Shown here: piece by piece, positions 34,824 through 41,365 of the stretch
Layout of the letters: every line of letters starts with the position of its first letter
Numbering within the stretch: the first letter of the stretch is position 1
Program-made: the position numbers and the translations under genes
Notes under the pieces: model-generated
Seen by the model: the letters and a program-made list of their open reading frames with translations, nothing else
Told to the model about the DNA's origin: nothing
Database searches by the model: none
Source: FEN-1099 sp964511015
GTDB lineage: Bacteria; Lernaellota; Lernaellaia; Lernaellales; Lernaellaceae
Direction: 5' to 3'
DNA: 64,000 nt
NCBI GenBank assembly: GCA_964511015.1
Contig: CAZEDX010000011.1
Coordinates: 20,026 to 84,025 of the forward strand

Positions 34824-35666
34824 ATGAATCGGCATACACTTCTCATTCTGTTTGTGTTTGTAATAACCACAACCTTATTCTTCGCCTGCGGCGGCGGAGG
34901 GGATGACGATGACGACAGCGGCGACGACGATGCTTCCGACGACGATGATGATGCCGCGGACGACGACGTTTCGGGCGACGTGACCGTCGGCAATATCTCT
35001 ACCGGCGAATGCCTTGACGGCGCCGGCAAAGCCGAACCGTGGGATCCGACCGCCGACCCGACCAACGTGGTCGAAGTGACTTGGCAAGACGGCGTATTGC
35101 AGATCGACGACCGTTTCGCCTATGTGAACTGCGGCGTCGAACTTGCGGTGACCGCAACCTTGGAAAGTGGAACGCTGACGGTCACGGAAATCGACAATGG
35201 CATGCCGGCGGACTGCGTTTGCCCGTTCAATTTCCATTACGAAATCAGTGACATCACCGCCAACCAGATCACCTTGGTGGTCAATCGCGCCGGAGAAGGC
35301 GGGTTCCAGGTCGCGGAGTTGGTGTTGCCGTTGGGAGATGCAAACAAAAAGTGGTTCATTCCCTTCGTCGAAGTGTTCATGGCGACGGGAGGAACGTCGG
35401 CGACCGATCCGGTCATTCTCAAGTACGCCGCGTGCAATCTGTACCACCTTGAAGATCAGCAGTTCTTTGTCGCCAACCGGGGCACCAACTACTTCGTATA
35501 CGGCTACGATTGGTTCGACATCGATAATCCCGGCGACTTCGTTCCGACTTGTCAGATGCCGGTCGATATCGAATTGGGCGCGTTGGCTTCCGGAAGCTAT
35601 CTGTTCGGTGCCCCCGGCTACGAAGACGACTGGTACATGATGACCGCGACGTTGGACATTCCGTAA
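34824..35666 (+). CDS. Probable lipoprotein with Asp-rich linker
   Basis: The 280-residue protein has a hydrophobic N-terminus to FFAC (Cys at about residue 22). It is followed at once by GGGG and about 30 residues that are mostly Asp in triplets and pairs. The mature domain, from about residue 55, is beta-rich with six or so Cys (NCGVEL, ADCVCPFNF, YAACNLYHL, VPTCQMPV), suggesting disulfides, and is of no family I know. The ATG at 34824 was preferred to one 63 bases upstream that falls inside the promoter. A hairpin stands ten bases after the stop. Confidence 0.76.
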   Translation: MNRHTLLILFVFVITTTLFFACGGGGDDDDDSGDDDASDDDDDAADDDVSGDVTVGNISTGECLDGAGKAEPWDPTADPTNVVEVTWQDGVLQIDDRFAYVNCGVELAVTATLESGTLTVTEIDNGMPADCVCPFNFHYEISDITANQITLVVNRAGEGGFQVAELVLPLGDANKKWFIPFVEVFMATGGTSATDPVILKYAACNLYHLEDQQFFVANRGTNYFVYGYDWFDIDNPGDFVPTCQMPVDIELGALASGSYLFGAPGYEDDWYMMTATLDIP

Positions 35667-35675
35667 CAAAACCCC

Positions 35676-35704
35676 AAGCCCCCGGCCCGACAAACCGGGG
35701 GCTT
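35676..35704 (+). terminator. Terminator-like hairpin after the lipoprotein gene
   Basis: A perfect 10-base stem, AAGCCCCCGG with CCGGGGGCTT, and a 9-base loop. A proper T tract is lacking on the plus strand, so termination may be partial or the hairpin may only protect the 3' end. Confidence 0.55.
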
Positions 35705-35732
35705 GCTATGTCTGGAGCTAGTGAGGCGCAGC

Positions 35733-36581
35733 ATGGGTGATGGCGAACTGCAGCACGGCAAGTTGGTGCTAGTCGCCACCCCCTTGGGCAATCTGGGTGA
35801 CATCTCCCGGCGGGCCGAAGAAGTGCTGCGCGGGGCGGATCTGATCGCCGTGGAAGACACGCGGCGGACCGCCATCCTGCTGGCTCATCTGGGCATCGCC
35901 AAACCGATGCTTAGCTTCTTCGAAGGCAACCGCGAGCCGCGCACCCGTCAAATCCTGGCGCGCATCCGTAACGGCGAAACGGTGGCCATGGTCAGTGACG
36001 GCGGCAGCCCCTGCATCTCCGACCCGGGCTACGAACTGGTCTATGCCTGCTTGGAGGCCGAACTGCCGGTGGAAGCCATTCCCGGCCCAAGTGCGGCGGT
36101 GCTGGCCCTGCAGCTATCTGGTTTGCCGCCCGACCGCTTCTTGTTCGATGGTTTCCTGCCCCGCAAAGGCAGTGGCCGCAAAGAACGCCTGGCAAGCTAC
36201 CGGCAAGTGGGCGGCACCTTAGTTCTTTACGAGGCACCACATCGCTTGCTCGACACGCTGGAAGATCTATTGGACACTCTCGGAGACATTCCTTGTGCCG
36301 TCTTGCGCGAAATGACCAAGGTTCACGAAGAACAGGTGCGAGGACCGCTCAGCCACATCGTCGAACACTTTCGCGCCAAGGAGGTCAAGGGCGAGATCAC
36401 CATTGTGGTCCGGCTGCCCGAGCCGCCCGACGTCGAAACAGCCATCGCCATGGCTGGCGCCCGCCGCATGATCGATGAATTGAATGTGAGCAAAAAAGAC
36501 GCGGCGGCAGCGGCGGCGATCTTTACCGGCGTGGACAAAAAGACGATCTACCGGCTACTGACCAGCGAATCTAACGACTAG
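35733..36581 (+). CDS. rsmI: 16S rRNA (cytidine-1402-2'-O)-methyltransferase
   Basis: The 282-residue SAM-dependent enzyme methylates the ribose of C1402 in the 16S decoding centre. The features are VATPLGNLGDISRRA, AVEDTRRTAILLAHLGI, VSDGGSPCISDPGYEL, AIPGPSAAVLALQLSGLP and FDGFLPRKGSGRKERL, all diagnostic. A C-terminal segment (LNVSKKDAAAAAAIFTGVDKKTIYRLL) forms the small helical domain. ATG 35733 follows GTGAGG by seven bases; an ATG 30 bases before is in the terminator hairpin. Length is normal (286 in E. coli). It stands alone on the plus strand. Confidence 0.93.
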   Translation: MGDGELQHGKLVLVATPLGNLGDISRRAEEVLRGADLIAVEDTRRTAILLAHLGIAKPMLSFFEGNREPRTRQILARIRNGETVAMVSDGGSPCISDPGYELVYACLEAELPVEAIPGPSAAVLALQLSGLPPDRFLFDGFLPRKGSGRKERLASYRQVGGTLVLYEAPHRLLDTLEDLLDTLGDIPCAVLREMTKVHEEQVRGPLSHIVEHFRAKEVKGEITIVVRLPEPPDVETAIAMAGARRMIDELNVSKKDAAAAAAIFTGVDKKTIYRLLTSESND

Positions 36582-36639
36582 AAACACAAAGACCGCTCGC
36601 ACACAAAGCACGACGCGGTCCGTGTTGTTTTTACCTAAA

Positions 36640-36771
36640 CTAGTTCTTCTCTTCCTTGTGGATCGGGAAAGCCGGCGTGCTGCCACGGCGAGCGATGCGC
36701 TTCCGGGCCTTGTTCGCCTGGCGGGCTTTGTGCTGTCTACGTTTTCCGGTCTTGTGGGTGTTCGACGCCAT
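36640..36771 (-). CDS. 43-residue highly basic small protein, divergent from rho
   Basis: This short gene encodes 43 residues, 14 of them Lys or Arg, with three His: MASNTHKTGKRRQHKARQAN begins the chain and an IARRGSTPAFPIHKEEKN part ends it. An ideal SD (GGAGG) lies six bases before the ATG and a good promoter is at 36849-36821, so it is almost certainly expressed. The composition and length recall small ribosome-associated proteins such as bTHX or other RNA-binding peptides, but no family is recognised. It points away from rho and is convergent with rsmI, whose stop is 58 bases away. Confidence 0.7.
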   Translation of the reverse strand: MASNTHKTGKRRQHKARQANKARKRIARRGSTPAFPIHKEEKN

Positions 36772-36820
36772 CGCTATCCTCCACGTCCCCCTTCAGGACA
36801 TATTGATTTCAGGGCGGGGA

Positions 36821-36849
36821 TTAATACCGAGAAATGAACCGCCTGTCAA
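36821..36849 (-). promoter_or_regulatory. Promoter for the 43-residue basic protein
   Basis: On the minus strand TTGACA (36849-36844, perfect), 17 bases, TATTAA (36826-36821). The leader is about 43 bases with GGAGG before the ATG. Confidence 0.6.
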
Positions 36850-36885
36850 CGACCTCGGCATTTGAACCTCCCTAGCAGGGCACGT

Positions 36886-36952
36886 GGCTTACCGCAGGCG
36901 AAAAACCTGGAAGGGCCAGGCTGACAATAGGACAGCCCAAGAAGGCCAAGCC
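36886..36952. other. Possible structured RNA element, unassigned
   Basis: Within the 484-base gap before rho, GGCTT (36886-36890) can pair with AAGCC (36948-36952). Inside it CCTGG (36906-36910) can pair with CCAGG (36916-36920), or GGCTG (36919-36923) with CAGCC (36933-36937). The two inner stems share two bases and so compete. I could not match it to 6S, SRP, RNase P or a known riboswitch by eye, and the strand is unclear. The flanks show nothing else. Confidence 0.25.
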
Positions 36953-36995
36953 AACCCCCTATTTTTGCTGAGGAAAAGCAAATACGACGAAAGTC

Positions 36996-37025
36996 TTGAC
37001 AAAACTGGCAAAAGACCCTTAGATT
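36996..37025 (+). promoter_or_regulatory. Promoter for rho
   Basis: Perfect TTGACA (36996-37001), 18 bases, TAGATT (37020-37025). It directs a leader of about 220 bases to the rho ATG. Confidence 0.6.
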
Positions 37026-37031
37026 ATCATC

Positions 37032-37255
37032 ATTCCGTCCGGGAATGACTTAGGCTTCAATTGCATTTGCTCCCTGTCGTGATTGACGTCGGTGCCTGGG
37101 GTGGAAGTATCATTTACAGTCCGTTGGGTTTTTGGGGTCGGTTGATCTGACCGGGGTTATTCGTTTTTCCCACTATTGCTGGCGGCCGACGGAACGAGAT
37201 GGTGAAAAGACAGCAGTATTAAGCAGCCAACCGAATGATCAGCAGGAGTTGATCC
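37032..37255 (+). promoter_or_regulatory. Long rho 5' leader
   Basis: About 220 untranslated bases precede rho. A CATTCC/GGAATG hairpin (37031-37047) begins close to the predicted transcription start. The rest is T/G-rich and unstructured, with runs such as GGGTTTTTGGGG. In E. coli rho is autogenously attenuated in a leader of similar length; the same is inferred here, not shown. Confidence 0.4.
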
Positions 37256-38587
37256 ATGTCCGACGAAATTTTTGAAGATGGCCCGGAAACCAGTGAAGGC
37301 AGCACCGAGACGGCTCCAGGCGCACCGCGCGCCGAAGAAATCAACCTCAAGGTGTTGAAGAAGAAGAAGATCGCCGATCTGCTCAAGCTGGCCAAAGAGC
37401 TGAATGTTGAAGGCGCGACCGGTATGCGCAAGCAGGACTTGATCTTTGCCCTGCTGCAAGCGCACACGGAGCGCAACGGCATGATTTACGGCGAAGGCGT
37501 GCTGGAAATCCTGCCGGACGGTTTCGGCTTCCTGCGCGCGCCGGACTACAACTACCTGCCCGGTCCGGACGACATCTACGTCAGCCCCAGCCAGATCCGC
37601 CGGTTCAACCTGCGCACCGGCGATACGATCAGTGGCCAGATCCGCCCGCCGAAAGAAGGCGAGCGCTACTTCGCGTTGCTCAAGGTCGAGGCGATGAACC
37701 ACGAAGACCCCGACCAGGCACGCAACAAGATCCTGTTCGACAACCTGACGCCGTTGTATCCGAACGAGCAGTTGCACCTCGAAGTTGAGGCCGATAACTA
37801 CTCGATGCGCATCATGGATCTGCTCTGCCCCATCGGCAAAGGCCAGCGCGGTTTGATCGTCAGCCCGCCCAAAGCCGGCAAAACCATGTTGCTGCAGGCC
37901 ATTGCCAATTCGGTGACCCGCAATCACAAAGACGTGGTGCTGATCGTTTTGCTGATCGACGAACGGCCGGAAGAAGTAACCGACATGATGCGCAGCGTGC
38001 GCGGTGAGGTTATCTCTTCGACGTTCGACGAACCGGCCACCCGTCACGTCCAGGTGGCCGAAATGGTCATCGAAAAGGCCAAGCGCTTGGTTGAGCACAA
38101 GCGCGACGTCGTTATTCTGCTGGATTCGATCACCCGCCTGGCCCGCGCCTACAACACCGTGGTGCCGCACTCGGGCAAGATTCTCTCCGGCGGTGTGGAC
38201 GCCAACGCGTTGCACAAGCCGAAGCGTTTCTTTGGCGCTGCGCGTAACGTCGAAGAAGGCGGCAGTTTGACCATCATCGCCACCGCCTTGGTAGACACCG
38301 GTAGCCGCATGGACGAAGTGATCTACGAAGAGTTCAAAGGCACCGGCAATATGGAAGTCCACCTCGACCGGAAACTGGCCGATCGGCGAATCTTCCCGGC
38401 TATCGACATCAACCGCAGCGGCACCCGCAAGGAAGAACTGCTGTTGGAACAGAATCTGCTCCAGCGCGTATGGGTACTGCGCCGTGTACTGAGCCCGCTG
38501 AACACGATCGACAGCATGGAGTTCCTGCTCGACAAGATGTCGGGAACCCGCGGAAACACGGATTTCCTGGATATGATGAACCAATAG
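37256..38587 (+). CDS. rho: Transcription termination factor Rho
   Basis: The 443-residue hexameric RNA helicase releases RNA polymerase at Rho-dependent sites. The N-terminal 35 residues are an acidic extension (GPETSEGSTETAPG). The RNA-binding domain follows, with GVLEILPDGFGFLRAP (primary site) and YVSPSQIRRFNLRTGD. The ATPase domain has GLIVSPPKAGKT (Walker A), VLIVLLIDERPEEVTDM (Walker B), VILLDSITRLARAYN and the secondary-site Q/R-loop region SGGVDANALHKPKRFFGAARN. Family length is 415-420, so only the extension is unusual. A promoter at 36996 and a long leader precede it. rpmE follows with its own promoter. Confidence 0.97.
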   Translation: MSDEIFEDGPETSEGSTETAPGAPRAEEINLKVLKKKKIADLLKLAKELNVEGATGMRKQDLIFALLQAHTERNGMIYGEGVLEILPDGFGFLRAPDYNYLPGPDDIYVSPSQIRRFNLRTGDTISGQIRPPKEGERYFALLKVEAMNHEDPDQARNKILFDNLTPLYPNEQLHLEVEADNYSMRIMDLLCPIGKGQRGLIVSPPKAGKTMLLQAIANSVTRNHKDVVLIVLLIDERPEEVTDMMRSVRGEVISSTFDEPATRHVQVAEMVIEKAKRLVEHKRDVVILLDSITRLARAYNTVVPHSGKILSGGVDANALHKPKRFFGAARNVEEGGSLTIIATALVDTGSRMDEVIYEEFKGTGNMEVHLDRKLADRRIFPAIDINRSGTRKEELLLEQNLLQRVWVLRRVLSPLNTIDSMEFLLDKMSGTRGNTDFLDMMNQ

Positions 38588-38593
38588 CCGGGG

Positions 38594-38622
38594 TTGCACC
38601 CGGCCTGTGCCTGTGCTATATA
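38594..38622 (+). promoter_or_regulatory. Promoter for rpmE
   Basis: TTGCAC (38594-38599), 17 bases, TATATA (38617-38622). It begins just after the rho stop, so rpmE can be transcribed separately. Confidence 0.6.
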
Positions 38623-38634
38623 CCGCGCTCCGGC

Positions 38635-38656
38635 GGCGCCGTACTAGGCCGGCGCC
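38635..38656 (+). promoter_or_regulatory. Hairpin in the rpmE leader
   Basis: GGCGCCG (38635-38641) pairs with CGGCGCC (38650-38656) around an 8-base loop, ending eight bases before the AAGGAGAG SD. A possible site of autogenous control by L31 or of mRNA stabilisation. Confidence 0.35.
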
Positions 38657-38677
38657 CTAAGTAGAAGGAGAGAAGAA

Positions 38678-38896
38678 ATGAAAGAAGGCATCCACCCGGA
38701 TTACAAAGACACCAAGGTTGTCTGCGCGTGCGGTAACGAGTTTGTTACGCGTTCGACCAAGGCGCCGGAAATCAGCATCGACATCTGCAACCAATGCCAC
38801 CCGTTCTTCACCGGCAAGCAGAAGCTCGTCGACTCTACCGGTCGGGTGGAGCGCTTCAAGCGTAAGTACAAGAAGATCTACGGCGAAGGTAACTAG
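38678..38896 (+). CDS. rpmE: 50S ribosomal protein L31 (bL31, zinc form)
   Basis: The 72-residue protein sits at the central protuberance and bridges the subunits. VCACGNEF and CNQCHPFFTG hold the Cys that bind zinc, so this is the C+ form. Length is normal. AAGGAG lies eight bases before the ATG. It has its own promoter, leader hairpin and terminator, and so is probably monocistronic despite following rho by 90 bases. Confidence 0.96.
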   Translation: MKEGIHPDYKDTKVVCACGNEFVTRSTKAPEISIDICNQCHPFFTGKQKLVDSTGRVERFKRKYKKIYGEGN

Positions 38897-38911
38897 CTCG
38901 GTTGCATATTG

Positions 38912-38946
38912 CCCGCGCGCCGGCTCCCGGCGCGCGGGTTTCGTTT
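38912..38946 (+). terminator. Terminator after rpmE
   Basis: A perfect 12-base GC stem (38912-38923 with 38927-38938), 3-base loop, then TTTCGTTT. The next gene begins only 15 bases after, so read-through may feed it. Confidence 0.85.
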
Positions 38947-38960
38947 AAGGAGTCGGCACG

Positions 38961-40070
38961 GTGGAGCAGCGCAAACCCGGCGAACCGTTGCGCGTAGGCG
39001 GGCAGGCCATTCTCGAAGGCGTAATGATGCGGTCACCCAACAGCATGGCCATTGTATGCCGCAAACCCGACGGCCGGCTGGTGGTCAAGGAAACACACTG
39101 GATCAGCCTTTGGAACCGCTTGAAGTTCCTACGCTGGCCGTTTTTGCGGGGCACGATCGTATTGATCGAAGCAATGTGGAACGGCATCCAAGCGCTGTCT
39201 TTTTCCGCCAAAGTGGCCACCGAAGCGGAAGCCGAGAAGCAAGCCGCGGAAAAACAAGCCAAAGACTCCGCCGATGCACCGGGCAAAGAAGAAAAGCCCC
39301 TTTCCAATGCCGCCGTCACCGGCACGATTCTGTTCAGTCTCGCCTTCGCGATTGCTCTGTTTGTGGTCCTACCCCACTACGCAACTATTGGGGTCGGCTT
39401 GCTGATCGGACACGAACTCACGGTGGACATGTTTCTGTTTCACCTGGTTGACGGCCTGATCAAGGTGCTGGTATTCGTCTTGTACGTTTGGGCCATCAGC
39501 CTATTGCCGGACATTCGCCGAACATTCCAGTACCATGGCGCGGAACACAAATCGATTTTCGCTTTCGACGACGGCAAAGAGCTGTCGTTAGACAATGTCC
39601 GTCAATATTCTACCTTCCATCCGCGCTGTGGCACCAGTTTCATCTTGGTGGTGCTGATCACCAGCATTTTGCTATTTTCGCTCGCCTTCCCATTGCTTCC
39701 TAAGCTGGAATCGGTTCCGAAGATTCTGCGCAATCTGATCTTCATCGGCATCAAACTGCCGTTGTTGTTCCCCATCGCCGGTATCTCGTACGAGGTGATC
39801 CGCCAAGCCGGCAAGCACCGTAACAGCCGCTTGCTCCGTCTGGCGGTACTGCCGGGCCTACTCAGCCAGCGCATCACTACCAAACAGCCCAACGACGAGA
39901 TGCTCGAAGTCGCCGTGCTCAGCCTGCGCAAATGCCTCTGGCGCGAAAAACAGGTGGAAGACGGCATTACTGCCGAGGACACGGAGATCGAGTACCCCAA
40001 CTACTCCGCGGCCATCGCTGCCATCGGTCAACCCGAAGTCTTTTTCGTCGGAGGGTCGTGCGATGTTTAG
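38961..40070 (+). CDS. DUF1385 (YqhQ-like) membrane protein
   Basis: The 369-residue protein starts from GTG 38961 (AAGGAG ten bases before) with VGGQAILEGVMMRSPNSMAI, the signature N-terminus of DUF1385. A basic/acidic segment (about residues 85-110) and four or so transmembrane helices follow, with FQYHGAEHKSIFAFDDG (conserved HGAEHK motif) and STFHPRCGTSFIL between them. The C-terminus repeats family features up to QRITTKQPNDEMLEVA. The family is often next to rpmE and prfA, as here, but its function is unknown. The last eight bases overlap prfA. Confidence 0.92.
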   Translation: MEQRKPGEPLRVGGQAILEGVMMRSPNSMAIVCRKPDGRLVVKETHWISLWNRLKFLRWPFLRGTIVLIEAMWNGIQALSFSAKVATEAEAEKQAAEKQAKDSADAPGKEEKPLSNAAVTGTILFSLAFAIALFVVLPHYATIGVGLLIGHELTVDMFLFHLVDGLIKVLVFVLYVWAISLLPDIRRTFQYHGAEHKSIFAFDDGKELSLDNVRQYSTFHPRCGTSFILVVLITSILLFSLAFPLLPKLESVPKILRNLIFIGIKLPLLFPIAGISYEVIRQAGKHRNSRLLRLAVLPGLLSQRITTKQPNDEMLEVAVLSLRKCLWREKQVEDGITAEDTEIEYPNYSAAIAAIGQPEVFFVGGSCDV

Positions 40071-41136
40071 CAAGCTAGCCGAAGTCGAAGCGCGCTACGA
40101 CCAGTTGACCAACGAATTGGCCGATCCGGCCATTTATTCGGATACCGCACGGTTCACCAAGCTGAACAAAGAAAAGGCCGAGATGGAAGAGATCGTTCAT
40201 ACCTATCGCGCCTACAAGAAAATGGTGGATGACCGTGACGGCGCACGCGAGTTGCTGGAGGCCGAATCGGACCCCGACTTGCGCGCCATGGCGAAGGCCG
40301 AGTTTGACGATTTGGAAAAGAAGATTGCCGAGACAACCGATCGGTTGAAAATCTTGCTGTTGCCGAAGGATCCTTACGACGAAAAGAACATTCTGCTCGA
40401 GATCCGCGCCGGCACGGGCGGAGAAGAAGCGGCCCTGTTTGCCGCCGACCTGTTCCGCATGTACAGCCGCTATGCGGAAGCACACCGCTGGAAGGTCGAA
40501 GTGTTATCGTCCCACTCGACTGAACTGGGCGGGTTTAAGGAAATCATTTGTGCGATCAACGGTAGCAAGGTGTACAGCCGCCTCAAGTTCGAATCGGGTG
40601 TGCATCGGGTTCAGCGCGTGCCGGACACCGAGGCCCAGGGCCGCATCCACACCAGCGCGGTGACAGTGGCGATTTTACCGGAGCCCGACGAGGTGGAAGT
40701 CAACATCGCCGAGAAAGATCTGCGCATTGATGTCTACCGCAGTTCGGGACCCGGCGGTCAAAGCGTCAATACCACCGACAGCGCCGTGCGTGTGACGCAC
40801 CTGCCGACCGGTCTCGTGGTGACCTGCCAAGACGAAAAATCCCAGCACAAGAACAAGGCTAAGGCGCTGCAGATTCTTAAAGCCCGGTTACTGGAAAAGG
40901 AACGGCAGGAGCAACAAGACCAGCTCAGCGCAGAGCGTCGTGCGCAGGTCGGTTCAGGCGACCGCTCGGAACGCATCCGCACTTACAATTTCCCCCAGAA
41001 CCGCATTACGGATCACCGAATCAATCTGACAATCTATCGGCTCGACGCGGTGATTGAAGGAGCACTGGATCAGGTAGTCGATCCGCTGGTCGCCTACTTC
41101 CAGGCCGAAGCACTCAAGAGCACCGGCCAGAGCTGA
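40063..41136 (+). CDS. prfA: Peptide chain release factor 1
   Basis: The 357-residue factor recognises UAA and UAG and hydrolyses peptidyl-tRNA. IRAGTGGEEA, then HRVQRVPDTEAQGRIHTSA (the PxT codon-reading tripeptide here PDT) and SSGPGGQSVNTTDSAVR (the GGQ catalytic loop) are present, as is the Lys/Gln-rich DEKSQHKNKAKA. Length is normal. It overlaps the DUF1385 gene by eight bases. prmC, which methylates the GGQ Gln and often follows prfA, is not here; 230 bases of thrS leader follow. Confidence 0.97.
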   Translation: MFSKLAEVEARYDQLTNELADPAIYSDTARFTKLNKEKAEMEEIVHTYRAYKKMVDDRDGARELLEAESDPDLRAMAKAEFDDLEKKIAETTDRLKILLLPKDPYDEKNILLEIRAGTGGEEAALFAADLFRMYSRYAEAHRWKVEVLSSHSTELGGFKEIICAINGSKVYSRLKFESGVHRVQRVPDTEAQGRIHTSAVTVAILPEPDEVEVNIAEKDLRIDVYRSSGPGGQSVNTTDSAVRVTHLPTGLVVTCQDEKSQHKNKAKALQILKARLLEKERQEQQDQLSAERRAQVGSGDRSERIRTYNFPQNRITDHRINLTIYRLDAVIEGALDQVVDPLVAYFQAEALKSTGQS

Positions 41137-41292
41137 TTGCGTTGTTTCCTAAGCGAGATCCGTTCTCTTACTGGCGGCTGCGGGCTGGGAAACCGTAGGA
41201 TCTGTTGAATCTGACATCCGCGCAACGCCGTCCTCGCCATCAGTAAGCCATAGCAGAACTCCCCTTCCTCCGCTGACCTCTGTCGTTTCTGC

Positions 41293-41322
41293 TTGAAATT
41301 TCGGCGCACAAAGTGTTTTAGT
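41293..41322 (+). promoter_or_regulatory. Candidate promoter for thrS
   Basis: TTGAAA (41293-41298), 18 bases, TTTAGT (41317-41322). The 229-base gap between prfA and thrS otherwise shows no T-box or tRNA-like element. Confidence 0.4.
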
Positions 41323-41331
41323 ACGCCAATA

Positions 41332-41348
41332 CCCCCGATGTTTGGGGG
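41332..41348 (+). promoter_or_regulatory. Hairpin just before the thrS ribosome-binding site
   Basis: CCCCC (41332-41336) pairs with GGGGG (41344-41348), 7-base loop, ending five bases before the AAGGAG SD. It may tune translation. Confidence 0.35.
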
Positions 41349-41365
41349 AGGGAAGGAGTATTTCG

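Noticed and set aside
36850..36995. 6S or SRP RNA
   Set aside because: The CCTGGAAGG stretch and a CCTGCGGT on the other strand were suggestive, but the diagnostic SRP loop and the 6S central bubble could not be drawn. It was kept only as an unassigned element.
41137..41365. T-box riboswitch before thrS
   Set aside because: No TGGNACC-type antiterminator sequence, specifier hairpin or terminator was found in the 229 bases.
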